DNA from: CAYMAZ01 sp964428185
Lineage (GTDB): Bacteria > Bacteroidota > Bacteroidia > Bacteroidales > DTU049
Length of the DNA: 21,880 nt
NCBI GenBank assembly: GCA_964428185.1
Contig: CAYRXH010000039.1
Location: forward strand, 1-21,880
Direction of reading: 5' to 3'
Below the pieces are notes generated by a model. That model had not been told where the DNA came from. It made no database searches and was given only the letters and a program-made list of their open reading frames with translations. The position numbers and the translations under genes are program-made. Of the stretch, positions 1 through 7,692 are shown piece after piece (position 1 is the stretch's first letter; each line of letters begins with the position of its first letter).

Positions 1-55
1 GACCCTCAAAGCTAAGGGATGGCATATTGGTGCCGGTCTCACTTTCATGTTCTGA
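1..55 (+). CDS. C-terminal end of an outer-membrane beta-barrel protein (partial)
   Basis: A reading frame open from the window edge (codons from base 2) ends at a TGA at 53-55. The last residues read KGWHIGAGLTFMF. Alternating hydrophobic residues with a terminal Phe are the usual signature of the last strand of an outer-membrane beta-barrel recognised by the BAM complex. Only 17 residues are visible, so the family cannot be named. The next gene starts 28 bases downstream on the same strand, so the two may be co-transcribed. Confidence 0.5.
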   Translation, partial: TLKAKGWHIGAGLTFMF

Positions 56-83
56 TAGAAAAATAATTAAAAAACTCAACCCC

Positions 84-2396
84 ATGAAAAAGATATTATT
101 CTTCTTAATATCCTGTTATCTTTGTGTCCATTCTGTAAAAGTGAATTCCCAGATAAGTAGTCTGGATATCATTGGGCAAACACAGGGCGGAGCGGGATTT
201 CATGTAAACTGGGATCAATCCGGACAGAAACTTATTGTTGGATGCGGCACAAGTCTGTGGATCTATGACATGACAGATCCTGAAAACCCTGAAATCATTG
301 CCAGAAGACCATTGCTCGGAGTTGTGAATGAAACTGAGTTGTATGGAGACACATTATTTGCCGCAGCCACACATGACGGAGTATATGCCCTTGATTTTTC
401 TTCACCTGATCTTGAGATCATTGCTCATTATAATATGAAAAGCATGGGTGATTCAGCGGCATATGATATGTGGCGTAGCAATGACACGCTTTACATTGCT
501 GATTATTTCAGCGTAAGAATGTTAAAGTTCAACGGAGCAACGGGTTTTTCAAAGATCGGAAATTTTGGAGGACCAAAATCATTCTGCGTGGCCAGAAGAG
601 GGAATTATATTGCTGTAGGGAATACTTCAACTCTTTTTACTAACGGTAATATTCAGATTTTCTCAATTCAAAACCTTACAACACCAATAGCTACATGGAG
701 CAGTCCATATCTCAACTGGATACAGGATTTACAGTTTGCTGATCTTCGAGATGATATTCTCTATGTATGTGCAGGTCCTGAAAATATTCTCTTTACTGAA
801 TCCAATTTTTTTGCATTTCTGTTTGATGGTTCTACAATAAGCGTTGCAGACACCTTTGAACTGACAGGAGGATTCCCCGGATTTGCACAGCTCAATGTGA
901 TGAATATGGACTCCAGAAATGATACTGTATTCCTAGTTACTACTGCAGCATTTGACACACTGTCTTTTCCCTTGACCTATATGCCTGTCATCGATGCCAC
1001 CGGATTACCCGTTGACACAATGAAGGAAATTGCACATATTACTCCGGGATTGTGGCACTTTGATGCGGCACTGATGCATGGCACTCCATATATCGCAATG
1101 TCTTCCGAATGGCTTGGTGTTATGATCAGTGATATTTCAACTTTGGCATTTGACGACACCCTTGGGCTTCTTCCAACAGGTGGATCGTGTGTTAACAATG
1201 AAGTAAAAGACAATCTTCTTCTGGCAGCCCACGAAGGTTTTGGGATGATTGCCTGGAACATTGACAGCCTAATGTTCAGCAATGGATTTCATTGTGATGC
1301 AACTGAAATGCATATTCACGACCTGAACAATCACTATTTTTGTTCTGATGTTGAATATCTTGATGATACTCTGCTGATGGTTAATTCATCTGTTGTTTAC
1401 AATATCAAACCATGGCAAATGGGCGGACAGGCAGTTGAAGAATTTGATATGAAAAAGTCCTTGATGGTCTGCATGAAGCGCATATACACCAACACAGGAA
1501 TGAAGATGCTTGCATCATACACAAATAATATCAGCAAACCATGGATAGATGTATTTGATCCCTTTGATCATTCCGGAAACTATCAGAGAATTTTCATTGA
1601 TACAACTGACAGTGATCCATACGGCATCGAAGTTTACAGGGATACATTATATTATGGTCGCAAATATGGCACTGAAAATTATCTGGTTGCTCAGAAAGTT
1701 GAGAACAATCAGGTTGTTTTTCTTGATTCTGTAAAACTTACAAATACATGGGGAGCACTTTCTGCAGATGTAATTCATGGAATTTCTGTCGAAAACGGAG
1801 TCATTGCTGTGGCATATGGTCCTCAGTTTGCCTTATTCAGATGGAACGGAAATGAACTGGAGGAATTATTTACAAATTTCAGCTTCACGGAACGATATTA
1901 TGATTGTGTTCTTCGTAATGAATATTTGTACGTTGCTGATAAATTTTTCGGAATGAGGATATTTGACGTATCATCCATGAGTGGAGCTACACCGGTTGCT
2001 GAATGCAGAGGGACAGGCGGATGGGTGAACCTGTATGGCAGCAGATCAATTTCCGTTGCTTCAGACGGGCACATTTATCTGAGCGATTTTCATGCAGGAG
2101 TCATTATTATTGAACCCTTTGACACAACATTCATGGCTATTGATCAACCAACAAATGAGCCCAACCATCAAAACTTCAATATCTATCCGAATCCCAATGA
2201 TGGTTCTTTTTCAATTGAGTTGTCAGATAATGCACAAATATTGATTTTTAACAATAACGGGCAATTGATCTATTCAGTACAACCTTCAGGACCTGAAACC
2301 CACCTTGAGCTTCCAATGCTCAGTGAAGGCATCTATTTTGTTAGTGCCATGTTTCTGAATGAAATTGTCACCAAAAAAATGCAAATTCTCCGTTAA
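84..2396 (+). CDS. LVIVD-repeat beta-propeller protein with T9SS type A sorting domain
   Basis: A secreted protein of 770 residues. The frame is open further upstream, but the ATG at 84 begins a typical signal peptide (Lys-Lys, then a hydrophobic stretch to about residue 22), so that start was chosen. The body has repeated blades with motifs such as SLWIYDMTDPENP near residue 58 and GMRIFDVSSMSG near the C-terminal third, each resembling LVIVD repeats (something-IYD/IFD-something-NP). Blades often contain a short 'NDTLY' turn. The last 75 or so residues (FNIYPNPNDGSFSIEL, ending in KKMQILR) form a T9SS type A sorting domain, which in this family directs export across the outer membrane and is then removed. 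The sequence points to a cell-surface or released propeller; ligand and enzymatic activity are unknown, and no catalytic motif was seen. A strong terminator follows directly. Confidence 0.88.
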   Translation: MKKILFFLISCYLCVHSVKVNSQISSLDIIGQTQGGAGFHVNWDQSGQKLIVGCGTSLWIYDMTDPENPEIIARRPLLGVVNETELYGDTLFAAATHDGVYALDFSSPDLEIIAHYNMKSMGDSAAYDMWRSNDTLYIADYFSVRMLKFNGATGFSKIGNFGGPKSFCVARRGNYIAVGNTSTLFTNGNIQIFSIQNLTTPIATWSSPYLNWIQDLQFADLRDDILYVCAGPENILFTESNFFAFLFDGSTISVADTFELTGGFPGFAQLNVMNMDSRNDTVFLVTTAAFDTLSFPLTYMPVIDATGLPVDTMKEIAHITPGLWHFDAALMHGTPYIAMSSEWLGVMISDISTLAFDDTLGLLPTGGSCVNNEVKDNLLLAAHEGFGMIAWNIDSLMFSNGFHCDATEMHIHDLNNHYFCSDVEYLDDTLLMVNSSVVYNIKPWQMGGQAVEEFDMKKSLMVCMKRIYTNTGMKMLASYTNNISKPWIDVFDPFDHSGNYQRIFIDTTDSDPYGIEVYRDTLYYGRKYGTENYLVAQKVENNQVVFLDSVKLTNTWGALSADVIHGISVENGVIAVAYGPQFALFRWNGNELEELFTNFSFTERYYDCVLRNEYLYVADKFFGMRIFDVSSMSGATPVAECRGTGGWVNLYGSRSISVASDGHIYLSDFHAGVIIIEPFDTTFMAIDQPTNEPNHQNFNIYPNPNDGSFSIELSDNAQILIFNNNGQLIYSVQPSGPETHLELPMLSEGIYFVSAMFLNEIVTKKMQILR

Positions 2397-2415
2397 CCAG
2401 TTTTTATCATAGTTT

Positions 2416-2449
2416 AAAAAAGGCAGATGAAATCCATCTGCCTTTTTTT
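2416..2449 (+). terminator. Intrinsic terminator after the LVIVD/T9SS gene
   Basis: GGCAGATG (2422-2429) pairs with CATCTGCC (2435-2442) around a 5-base loop. The stem is extended by an A-run on the left (2416-2421) pairing with the T-run 2443-2449. It lies 20 bases after the stop codon. The flanking A and T tracts would let it work in both directions. Confidence 0.88.
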
Positions 2450-2574
2450 ATTTCCCTCACTATCTGAATTTTACAAAAATATTTAAAAAATTTCAATCCA
2501 TATAAGGGTATGTATTGAATGGTGTGTTTTATTATCAGAAACGCAAAAATTATTAACCATAAAAATTTAAAGCC

Positions 2575-3417
2575 ATGAAAACAAAAATCAGATTCACCTT
2601 CATCCTTTTGAGTCTTGCATTCAGCATCGTATCTCATTCATGCCAGAAAGAACCTGTTCAAAAACCAGTAATGCCATCAAGAGTAGCCAAAGACAATGCA
2701 GTTGCAGAAGCAGCATTTGCAGATCTGGGCAATCAGGTACAGTCCGGAGTTCAACAGGCACAGGAAGAAACAGAAAACGGCAAAGGAACGTTATTAATGA
2801 ACAGCACATGTGCAACCATTACAATTACTCCTTTTGACTGGTCAACTTTTCCAAAAACAATTGAAATTGACTATGGAACTGGTTGTGTAGGAAATGACGG
2901 CAGATTAAGAGCAGGAAAAGTAAACATTCACACTACCGGCTGGTATCGTGAAGAAGGAACTGTTATTACAGTAACTACAGACAACTACACAGTGAACGGA
3001 AATCTTGTTGAAGGGATAGAAGTCATCACCAACAACGGAAGGAATATCAATGACAATCTGTACTATACAGTTTACATTGACGGTTCAGTGACAACTCCTG
3101 AAGGCACAATTTACATCACCAGTGAACGTGAACACGAATGGATTGCAGGAGAACCTACACTTATCAATCCCTGGGATGATGAATATCTTATCACCGGATG
3201 GCAAAACGGACAGACAATCCACGGCGATTCATACCAGATTGAAGTTCTTGAAGCACTCCATATCAAACTGAATTGCGGGTACATTGTAGAAGGAACATTA
3301 AAAATTACTGCCGACGGATTTCAGGATGATATCATTGTTGACTATGGAGACGGAGAGTGTGACAATATCGCCATAGCAACATACATGGGACAAACCTATA
3401 CAATAGTAATGCAATAA
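2575..3417 (+). CDS. Bacteroidota lipoprotein of unknown function with two four-cysteine halves
   Basis: A 280-residue lipoprotein. The signal peptide (MKTKIRFTF, then hydrophobic) ends in a lipobox with the lipidated Cys at residue 23 (SHSC-QKEP). After a helical, Ala/Gln/Glu-rich linker (about 35-72) comes a beta-rich region. It has two similar segments: Cys79 with DYGTGC at 99-104, and Cys234 with DYGDGEC at 256-262. This gives four Cys in two Cys-x(24-27)-Cys pairs, likely disulfides in the periplasm or on the surface. The pattern 'IDYG-G-C-DGR-R-GK' is one I associate with uncharacterised Bacteroidota lipoproteins; no function is assigned to them that I know of. The gene sits between two terminators, so it is probably monocistronic. 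I saw no exact TAnnTTTG box in the 178-base gap upstream. Confidence 0.8.
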   Translation: MKTKIRFTFILLSLAFSIVSHSCQKEPVQKPVMPSRVAKDNAVAEAAFADLGNQVQSGVQQAQEETENGKGTLLMNSTCATITITPFDWSTFPKTIEIDYGTGCVGNDGRLRAGKVNIHTTGWYREEGTVITVTTDNYTVNGNLVEGIEVITNNGRNINDNLYYTVYIDGSVTTPEGTIYITSEREHEWIAGEPTLINPWDDEYLITGWQNGQTIHGDSYQIEVLEALHIKLNCGYIVEGTLKITADGFQDDIIVDYGDGECDNIAIATYMGQTYTIVMQ

Positions 3418-3431
3418 CAACATATACCGGA

Positions 3432-3462
3432 GAAAAGCGGACTGGTTTCAAGTCCGCTTTTC
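3432..3462 (+). terminator. Hairpin terminator after the four-cysteine lipoprotein
   Basis: GAAAAGCGGACT (3432-3443) pairs perfectly with AGTCCGCTTTTC (3451-3462) around a 7-base loop, 14 bases after the stop codon. The downstream tract is AT-rich rather than a clean T-run, but the A-rich left arm gives T residues at the end of the right arm. Confidence 0.75.
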
Positions 3463-3478
3463 AATATTGAAAAAAATG

Positions 3479-3486
3479 TATTTTTG
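3479..3486 (+). promoter_or_regulatory. Bacteroidota -7 box for the second lipoprotein gene
   Basis: TATTTTTG matches TAnnTTTG exactly, 17 bases beyond the terminator stem and 58 bases upstream of the ATG at 3545. The -33 region falls in the terminator arm and has no clear TTG. Confidence 0.5.
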
Positions 3487-3544
3487 TTTATTCATCATGG
3501 CAAATAAAAACAAAAAATAAAAAAAACCTAAAAACCTAACAATT

Positions 3545-4654
3545 ATGAAAACACTTTTCCGCCTTTTCATTCTGAGTCTCATTCTGATGGTGACATTCGG
3601 AAGTCAGTCCTGTAAAAAGGAAGACCCAGATCCTCCAGCAAGCAATTCAGTACCCACAAAATTTTCAGTAGATATCCCAAGTTCCCTGAGCAGAAATGAA
3701 ATGGGAAGTAAAGATATGAAGTCAGATACACTGAACGGCAACACCATCTATTATCACCTTTGTACATTCATTTATGCTGCAGAGAGGTCTGCAGAATTTG
3801 TACAACAAATCATGGTAGCCATATCAACATACAACATCAATCACCCCATGAGTTTTTCATATTTGAGTTCTGATGACAACCGAATAAAAAATGTAGTTGT
3901 AATTGAAAATTCAAGTTTTCAGGGAATAAACTGGCAGTTTCAATTAACCATCACAGATGCACAGTCTGAGTCAAATCCTGACGGAGGTAAAGCCCTTCAG
4001 ATTTTCTGGAATACCGACCCTGTGAAAGGGATTGCAGTTCTTAAGGTATATAATGCAGATCGTGATACCTGGGTTGATTTTCCTGATGCCATGTATAGTG
4101 TTTACTATAGTGAAGCCGGTGAGGGTGGATATTCCAACCAGATGATTGTTTCACTGGCAGGGCTTCCACTTGCAGATCCTCTTGAAAATCCATACTCAAT
4201 GAGTACCATGAAAATGTTCGCAGGCAAAGACGGCGACTACGTTGATGTTTTTGGGAACTCAGATCACCCCAATGCGAAGTTTTTCACAACACAAACTGGC
4301 TTTAACTGGGCCTTTGTTGCATCATGCAATCATCCTGTCAATATTGCTGTTGCTGAAGTTGGCCTTCCTGAAAGCACCCTGAATACCAGTGACAGAACAG
4401 TGATCCTTGAGGATAATTCAATCAAGAATGTATTTACTGATCAGATATACGAGACCTGGCCAACAATTGACAGCGCCAGTGTTGCCAACTACCTGTACAA
4501 CACTGATCCTCCGGGATACTTCAACCAGAACGGATTCGTTCAGGGAGGCACAGCTCCAAATTCCTGCTATACAACTATTGAAAGCAGGATGAATCTGCTG
4601 TCACCTTACAATCCTTTCCAGATAACCAACCTGAGCATTGAGTTCAAACCATAA
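3545..4654 (+). CDS. Lipoprotein of unknown function
   Basis: A 369-residue protein with an N-terminal signal (MKTLFRLFILSLILMVTF) and lipobox GSQSC, lipidated Cys at residue 23, followed by KKEDPDPP. The acidic/Lys stretch just after the Cys resembles the lipoprotein export signal described in Bacteroidota, so exposure on the outer face is plausible. The rest has beta-rich segments such as NGNTIYYHLCTFIYA and a Gly-rich stretch near the middle (YYSEAGEGGYSN). I recognise no domain and no catalytic motif. Although it follows another lipoprotein gene, the two show no clear sequence similarity beyond the signal peptide. It has its own -7 box upstream and a strong terminator 23 bases downstream. 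Confidence 0.75.
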   Translation: MKTLFRLFILSLILMVTFGSQSCKKEDPDPPASNSVPTKFSVDIPSSLSRNEMGSKDMKSDTLNGNTIYYHLCTFIYAAERSAEFVQQIMVAISTYNINHPMSFSYLSSDDNRIKNVVVIENSSFQGINWQFQLTITDAQSESNPDGGKALQIFWNTDPVKGIAVLKVYNADRDTWVDFPDAMYSVYYSEAGEGGYSNQMIVSLAGLPLADPLENPYSMSTMKMFAGKDGDYVDVFGNSDHPNAKFFTTQTGFNWAFVASCNHPVNIAVAEVGLPESTLNTSDRTVILEDNSIKNVFTDQIYETWPTIDSASVANYLYNTDPPGYFNQNGFVQGGTAPNSCYTTIESRMNLLSPYNPFQITNLSIEFKP

Positions 4655-4677
4655 TCAGGTACTGGTTTTCTCTCCCT

Positions 4678-4705
4678 GCGCCTCCCCCCGGAGGCGCTTT
4701 TTTTT
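4678..4705 (+). terminator. Strong intrinsic terminator
   Basis: GCGCCTCC (4678-4685) pairs with GGAGGCGC (4690-4697) around a CCCC loop and is followed by eight T. It is GC-rich against an AT-rich background. The T-run also supplies the TTG (4704-4706) of the next promoter, so terminator and promoter abut. Confidence 0.93.
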
Positions 4706-4732
4706 GTGAATGTCAAAAATCTTTTATATTTG
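4704..4732 (+). promoter_or_regulatory. Bacteroidota promoter (-33 TTG, -7 TATATTTG)
   Basis: TTG at 4704-4706 and TATATTTG at 4725-4732 are separated by 18 bases, close to the Bacteroidota consensus spacing. Transcription should start near 4739. This rules out the first in-frame ATG at 4732 and favours the ATG at 4750, which follows an A-rich leader. Confidence 0.72.
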
Positions 4733-4749
4733 TGAAAAATAATAACAAC

Positions 4750-6342
4750 ATGAAGACAATCAATAAGTTTCTGTGTTTTACAATCGCTTTTTTATGTGTT
4801 ACAACCCTACAGTCACAAACCCCAAAAATACTGTGGTGGTTTGATACAAATGATTCATCATTTGGTCAATCGGCGATGGGTTACATTGACAATGATGGTA
4901 AACCTGAACTTGTTTTCGGATGTTACAGGAATGACAGTATGATCTATGCCCTCAATGCAGATGATGGCTCCTTATTATGGAAATATAATGCTTCGGGTGC
5001 TGCAGAAGGATGCAATGATGCTGCATCATTGATATATGATGTTGACAGAGACAGTGTTATTGATGTTGTTGTCCCTTCATCATGTAATCCTAAGACCTTC
5101 TGTTTCAACGGAGCTAATGGCTCCTTAAAATGGCAGACACCCACCAGAGGAAGTGATTCCCCTCCAACTGTCGCAGATCTTGATAATGATAACATCCCCG
5201 ATATTCTTCATGGTGAATTTGGCGGATATGTCATTTGCATTGATGGAAGTACAGGTTCTGAAAAATGGGAGATCCTTGTTGATCCAGATTCATGGATTCA
5301 GACAGCACCCACAATTGTTGATCTTGACCTTGATGGACAACTTGACTTTGTTGTCGCCACCTGGCATTTTTCTGACAGTAACAGGATTTATGCATATCAT
5401 GGTGGCAATCAGACAGTCATGTGGTCAAAAAGACTAGATGACGTTGTCTATCATGGAACTGCAGTAGCAGATCTGGATAAAGACGGTAAACCCGAACTTA
5501 TAATCGGTGATTATAGCGGCAAACTGAGGGTACTGAAAGGAGAAAACGGAGATTCAGTGTGGACATACAATACCGGTACTTACATTGGCTCTCCCGTTTC
5601 GGTGGGAGATATTGACGGAGATGGTTTTTGTGAACTTGTTTTTACTTCATCCTATAAGGTTTATGCACTGAATCATGATGGCACTCTATTATGGCAATTT
5701 ACAATTCCAAGCTATAACAGCTCATTCAGGGGTGTTGCATTATCTGACATCAATAATGACTCTCATCCGGATGTAATTTTCGGAACAAGTGCAGGACAAT
5801 TGATCGCTCTGAACGGACCCGATTCACAGCCCATTTTCAATATGGATCTTGCAGCACATTACGGGGCAGAATTAGATTTTGACCATGCACCTGTTGTGGG
5901 AGATTTTAACTCTAATGATACTCTCGATATTTTTATTGTAGGAGGCAAAACTGATTATCCTGCCTTTCAAACAAATTACGGGCGAGGATATGCTGTTGAG
6001 CTTGGCAAAGGCACAGGTCCATTCTGGCCTATGTTTCAATTCGATGTTCATCGAACAGGTAACCTATGTGTTTTGCAAAATGCAGATATTCATGAAGTTA
6101 TTAATCAACCATTTCTGGTGTATCCCAATCCTTCAAAAGCAGGAGAATATCTGTATCTGAATTATCAGGGTCAGGGACATCCAATACATGTATGTATCAG
6201 CGATCTGACAGGAAGAGTAATAATGAGTGAATATGTTAATAATAACAGGATTCTTCTTCATCATCAGATATTACCGGGATGTTATATTATTACTATCAGT
6301 AATAATGAACAACAGGAATCAGTAAGGTTGATCATTTATTAA
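4750..6342 (+). CDS. FG-GAP/PQQ-like beta-propeller protein with T9SS type A sorting domain
   Basis: A secreted protein of 530 residues. The ATG at 4750 is preferred over the in-frame ATG at 4732 because the promoter's -7 box covers the latter; it also gives a clean signal peptide (MKTINKFLCFTIAF, cut near LQSQ). The body contains about eight FG-GAP/VCBS-type units, each with an Asp/Asn-rich loop, for example YIDNDGKPELVFG, VADLDNDNIPDILHG, VADLDKDGKPELIIG and VGDIDGDGFCELVF. Between them are PQQ-like strands such as YALNADDGSLLWKY. The DxDxDG-like loops are typical calcium sites. The last 70 or so residues (FLVYPNPSKAGEYLYL to RLIIY) are a T9SS type A sorting domain. The likely role is a surface or released adhesin or binding protein; no enzyme motif was seen. 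Its 3' end overlaps the convergent Smr gene by 11 bases. Confidence 0.88.
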   Translation: MKTINKFLCFTIAFLCVTTLQSQTPKILWWFDTNDSSFGQSAMGYIDNDGKPELVFGCYRNDSMIYALNADDGSLLWKYNASGAAEGCNDAASLIYDVDRDSVIDVVVPSSCNPKTFCFNGANGSLKWQTPTRGSDSPPTVADLDNDNIPDILHGEFGGYVICIDGSTGSEKWEILVDPDSWIQTAPTIVDLDLDGQLDFVVATWHFSDSNRIYAYHGGNQTVMWSKRLDDVVYHGTAVADLDKDGKPELIIGDYSGKLRVLKGENGDSVWTYNTGTYIGSPVSVGDIDGDGFCELVFTSSYKVYALNHDGTLLWQFTIPSYNSSFRGVALSDINNDSHPDVIFGTSAGQLIALNGPDSQPIFNMDLAAHYGAELDFDHAPVVGDFNSNDTLDIFIVGGKTDYPAFQTNYGRGYAVELGKGTGPFWPMFQFDVHRTGNLCVLQNADIHEVINQPFLVYPNPSKAGEYLYLNYQGQGHPIHVCISDLTGRVIMSEYVNNNRILLHHQILPGCYIITISNNEQQESVRLIIY

Positions 6343-7369
6343 ACACCAATACTTCTGTTGCTCCAATGCCGTATTTTGCAATGGGAGCATCCCTGAATTG
6401 TATATTTTCATAGGTTTTCAGAATTTTATGGAGTTCCATTTTCAGAATACCCACACCAACTCCATGAATAAACACGACCTTTTTATAGGAATGTTCAATG
6501 GCACTTTCAATACAGTTCTTGCAATAATCAATCTGTAACTTTAATTTGTCTGCATCACTCAATGTATCCGGGTCATTGACAAGTTTGTGAATATGAAGGT
6601 CAACTTCGGCTTCTCCGGGTGCAGTTTTAAATTTTCCAATGAAACCGTAATCTTCTATAACTCTGGAATGACCCTCCAGGTGATCTTTTCTTTCGAACCC
6701 TTTTGACAAATTAAAATGAATCAGAGAAAGTTCATCAATTCTTAATAGAAGACTAGTGATACACATCATCTCAATAACAGGGTTCATCAGATACATATCT
6801 TCCTTCAGGAATCTTCCTTCTCGAATTTCAATGGTACTTGAAAATGGAGCGGGTACCCCACCTGAAATTTGTCCTGTAAACAAACACTGAAAAACACCTC
6901 TGTAAAATCTGGACAATTGCTGTCTTTCCACAGTGTCAATAAGAATGGCAGATGCCGGCTCAATATTTCCACTATAAGAAGGATGTTGCATTTGATCGCC
7001 CGAAAGAAACAGAGTATATATAATTCCAATTTTCGAGTAATTTATAAGATAAATCCTTATATCACCCGTCAGCAGTACGTTCTGATTAACCGGTACAAAT
7101 GCAACATAAACCCCTTTTGTCACTTCAGCCTTGCGAATGAATTTTTTTTCAGCAACAACTTGTTCAACCGTTTCAGTTTCAACAACGGAACTGTCCGTTG
7201 CTGCTTTCTCCATGATTATCACATCCTGAAAAAGCATTGGAATTTCAAAACCATCGCCAATATCCACATAAACAAACTCTTTTGTCACTTTTGTGACCTT
7301 TCCCCCACCCTTTTCATGCAGAAAACGAACGGTGTCTCCAGGTTTACAATCTTTACCCCTTTGCATCAT
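6332..7369 (-). CDS. DUF2027 and Smr domain protein
   Basis: A protein of 345 residues. The N-terminus (residues 5-55, GDTVRFLHEKGGGKVTKV then GFEIPMLFQDVI) is a small beta barrel followed by a Glu/Val-rich linker (55-80). A central DUF2027-type region (about 85-230) follows. A C-terminal Smr domain (about 254-345) has its two signature motifs, DLHIH at 257-261 and HGVGVGILK at 302-310. Smr domains act on nucleic acids, often as nickases or ribosome-collision endonucleases; the specific substrate of the DUF2027-Smr architecture is not known to me. The gene is read with the cupin gene upstream (5-base gap). Two ATGs open the frame (7369 and 7366). There is no intergenic terminator towards the convergent propeller gene. 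Confidence 0.87.
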   Translation of the reverse strand: MMQRGKDCKPGDTVRFLHEKGGGKVTKVTKEFVYVDIGDGFEIPMLFQDVIIMEKAATDSSVVETETVEQVVAEKKFIRKAEVTKGVYVAFVPVNQNVLLTGDIRIYLINYSKIGIIYTLFLSGDQMQHPSYSGNIEPASAILIDTVERQQLSRFYRGVFQCLFTGQISGGVPAPFSSTIEIREGRFLKEDMYLMNPVIEMMCITSLLLRIDELSLIHFNLSKGFERKDHLEGHSRVIEDYGFIGKFKTAPGEAEVDLHIHKLVNDPDTLSDADKLKLQIDYCKNCIESAIEHSYKKVVFIHGVGVGILKMELHKILKTYENIQFRDAPIAKYGIGATEVLVFNK

Positions 7370-7374
7370 TTGTA

Positions 7375-7644
7375 CTAATCTGGAAAATTATAATGTTTTC
7401 TCACCGGTTTGCGAATATCCCAAATGCAATTGAGGCCCGCCGGAAATACAACAAAATCACCCGTGAGAATATGAACTGTTTCAGAAGCGGTCTCGACATA
7501 CACTTCCCCTTCAAGAATCAGACACTCTTCAATGGAATCGTATGTCCATGGAAATTTTGATACTTCCTTTTCCCAAATAGGCCATTGTGAGATATTTCTT
7601 GAATCAATAAATTCACTATCGGGTTTAAAAATTTTAATTTTCAT
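7375..7644 (-). CDS. Small cupin-domain protein (Cupin_3/DUF861 type)
   Basis: An 89-residue single cupin barrel. The stretch WPIWEKEVSKFPWTYDSIEE is characteristic of the Cupin_3 group, in which a Trp-Glu-Lys..Pro-W-Y segment precedes the metal motif. It is followed by CLILEGEVYVET and then TGDFVVFPAGLNCIWDI. Proteins of this size and pattern are common and mostly uncharacterised; related cupins act on small metabolites such as ureidoglycine, but the substrate here cannot be inferred. The ATG at 7644 is 48 bases from the divergent PrsW gene, and the stop is 5 bases before the Smr gene, so cupin and Smr are probably one transcript. Confidence 0.85.
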   Translation of the reverse strand: MKIKIFKPDSEFIDSRNISQWPIWEKEVSKFPWTYDSIEECLILEGEVYVETASETVHILTGDFVVFPAGLNCIWDIRKPVRKHYNFPD

Positions 7645-7662
7645 AGTTTTTATAAATTTTGC

Positions 7663-7674
7663 TGTAAATTTACA
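7663..7674. promoter_or_regulatory. Palindrome in the divergent cupin/PrsW promoter region
   Basis: TGTAAATTTACA is a perfect 12-base palindrome in the middle of the 48-base gap between the cupin and PrsW starts. Each strand of it reads TAAATTTA, one base off the -7 box TAnnTTTG, and lies 19-21 bases upstream of the start codon on that strand. It could serve as a shared -7 element in both directions or as an operator. No convincing -33 TTG is seen on either strand. Confidence 0.35.
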
Positions 7675-7692
7675 AAATCTTTACGGAATATT

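Noticed and set aside
977..1282. Minus-strand frame of about 100 codons inside the LVIVD/T9SS gene
   Set aside because: It is antisense to a clear gene with a T9SS domain; no signal peptide, promoter box or domain supports it.
84..6342. Polysaccharide-utilisation locus or T9SS machinery
   Set aside because: There is no SusC/SusD pair, glycoside hydrolase or gld/por gene; only T9SS cargo is present.
6869..7378. Long plus-strand frame of 169 codons across the Smr gene
   Set aside because: It is antisense to a well-supported DUF2027/Smr gene, has no recognisable motif, and its composition looks like a shadow of the other strand.
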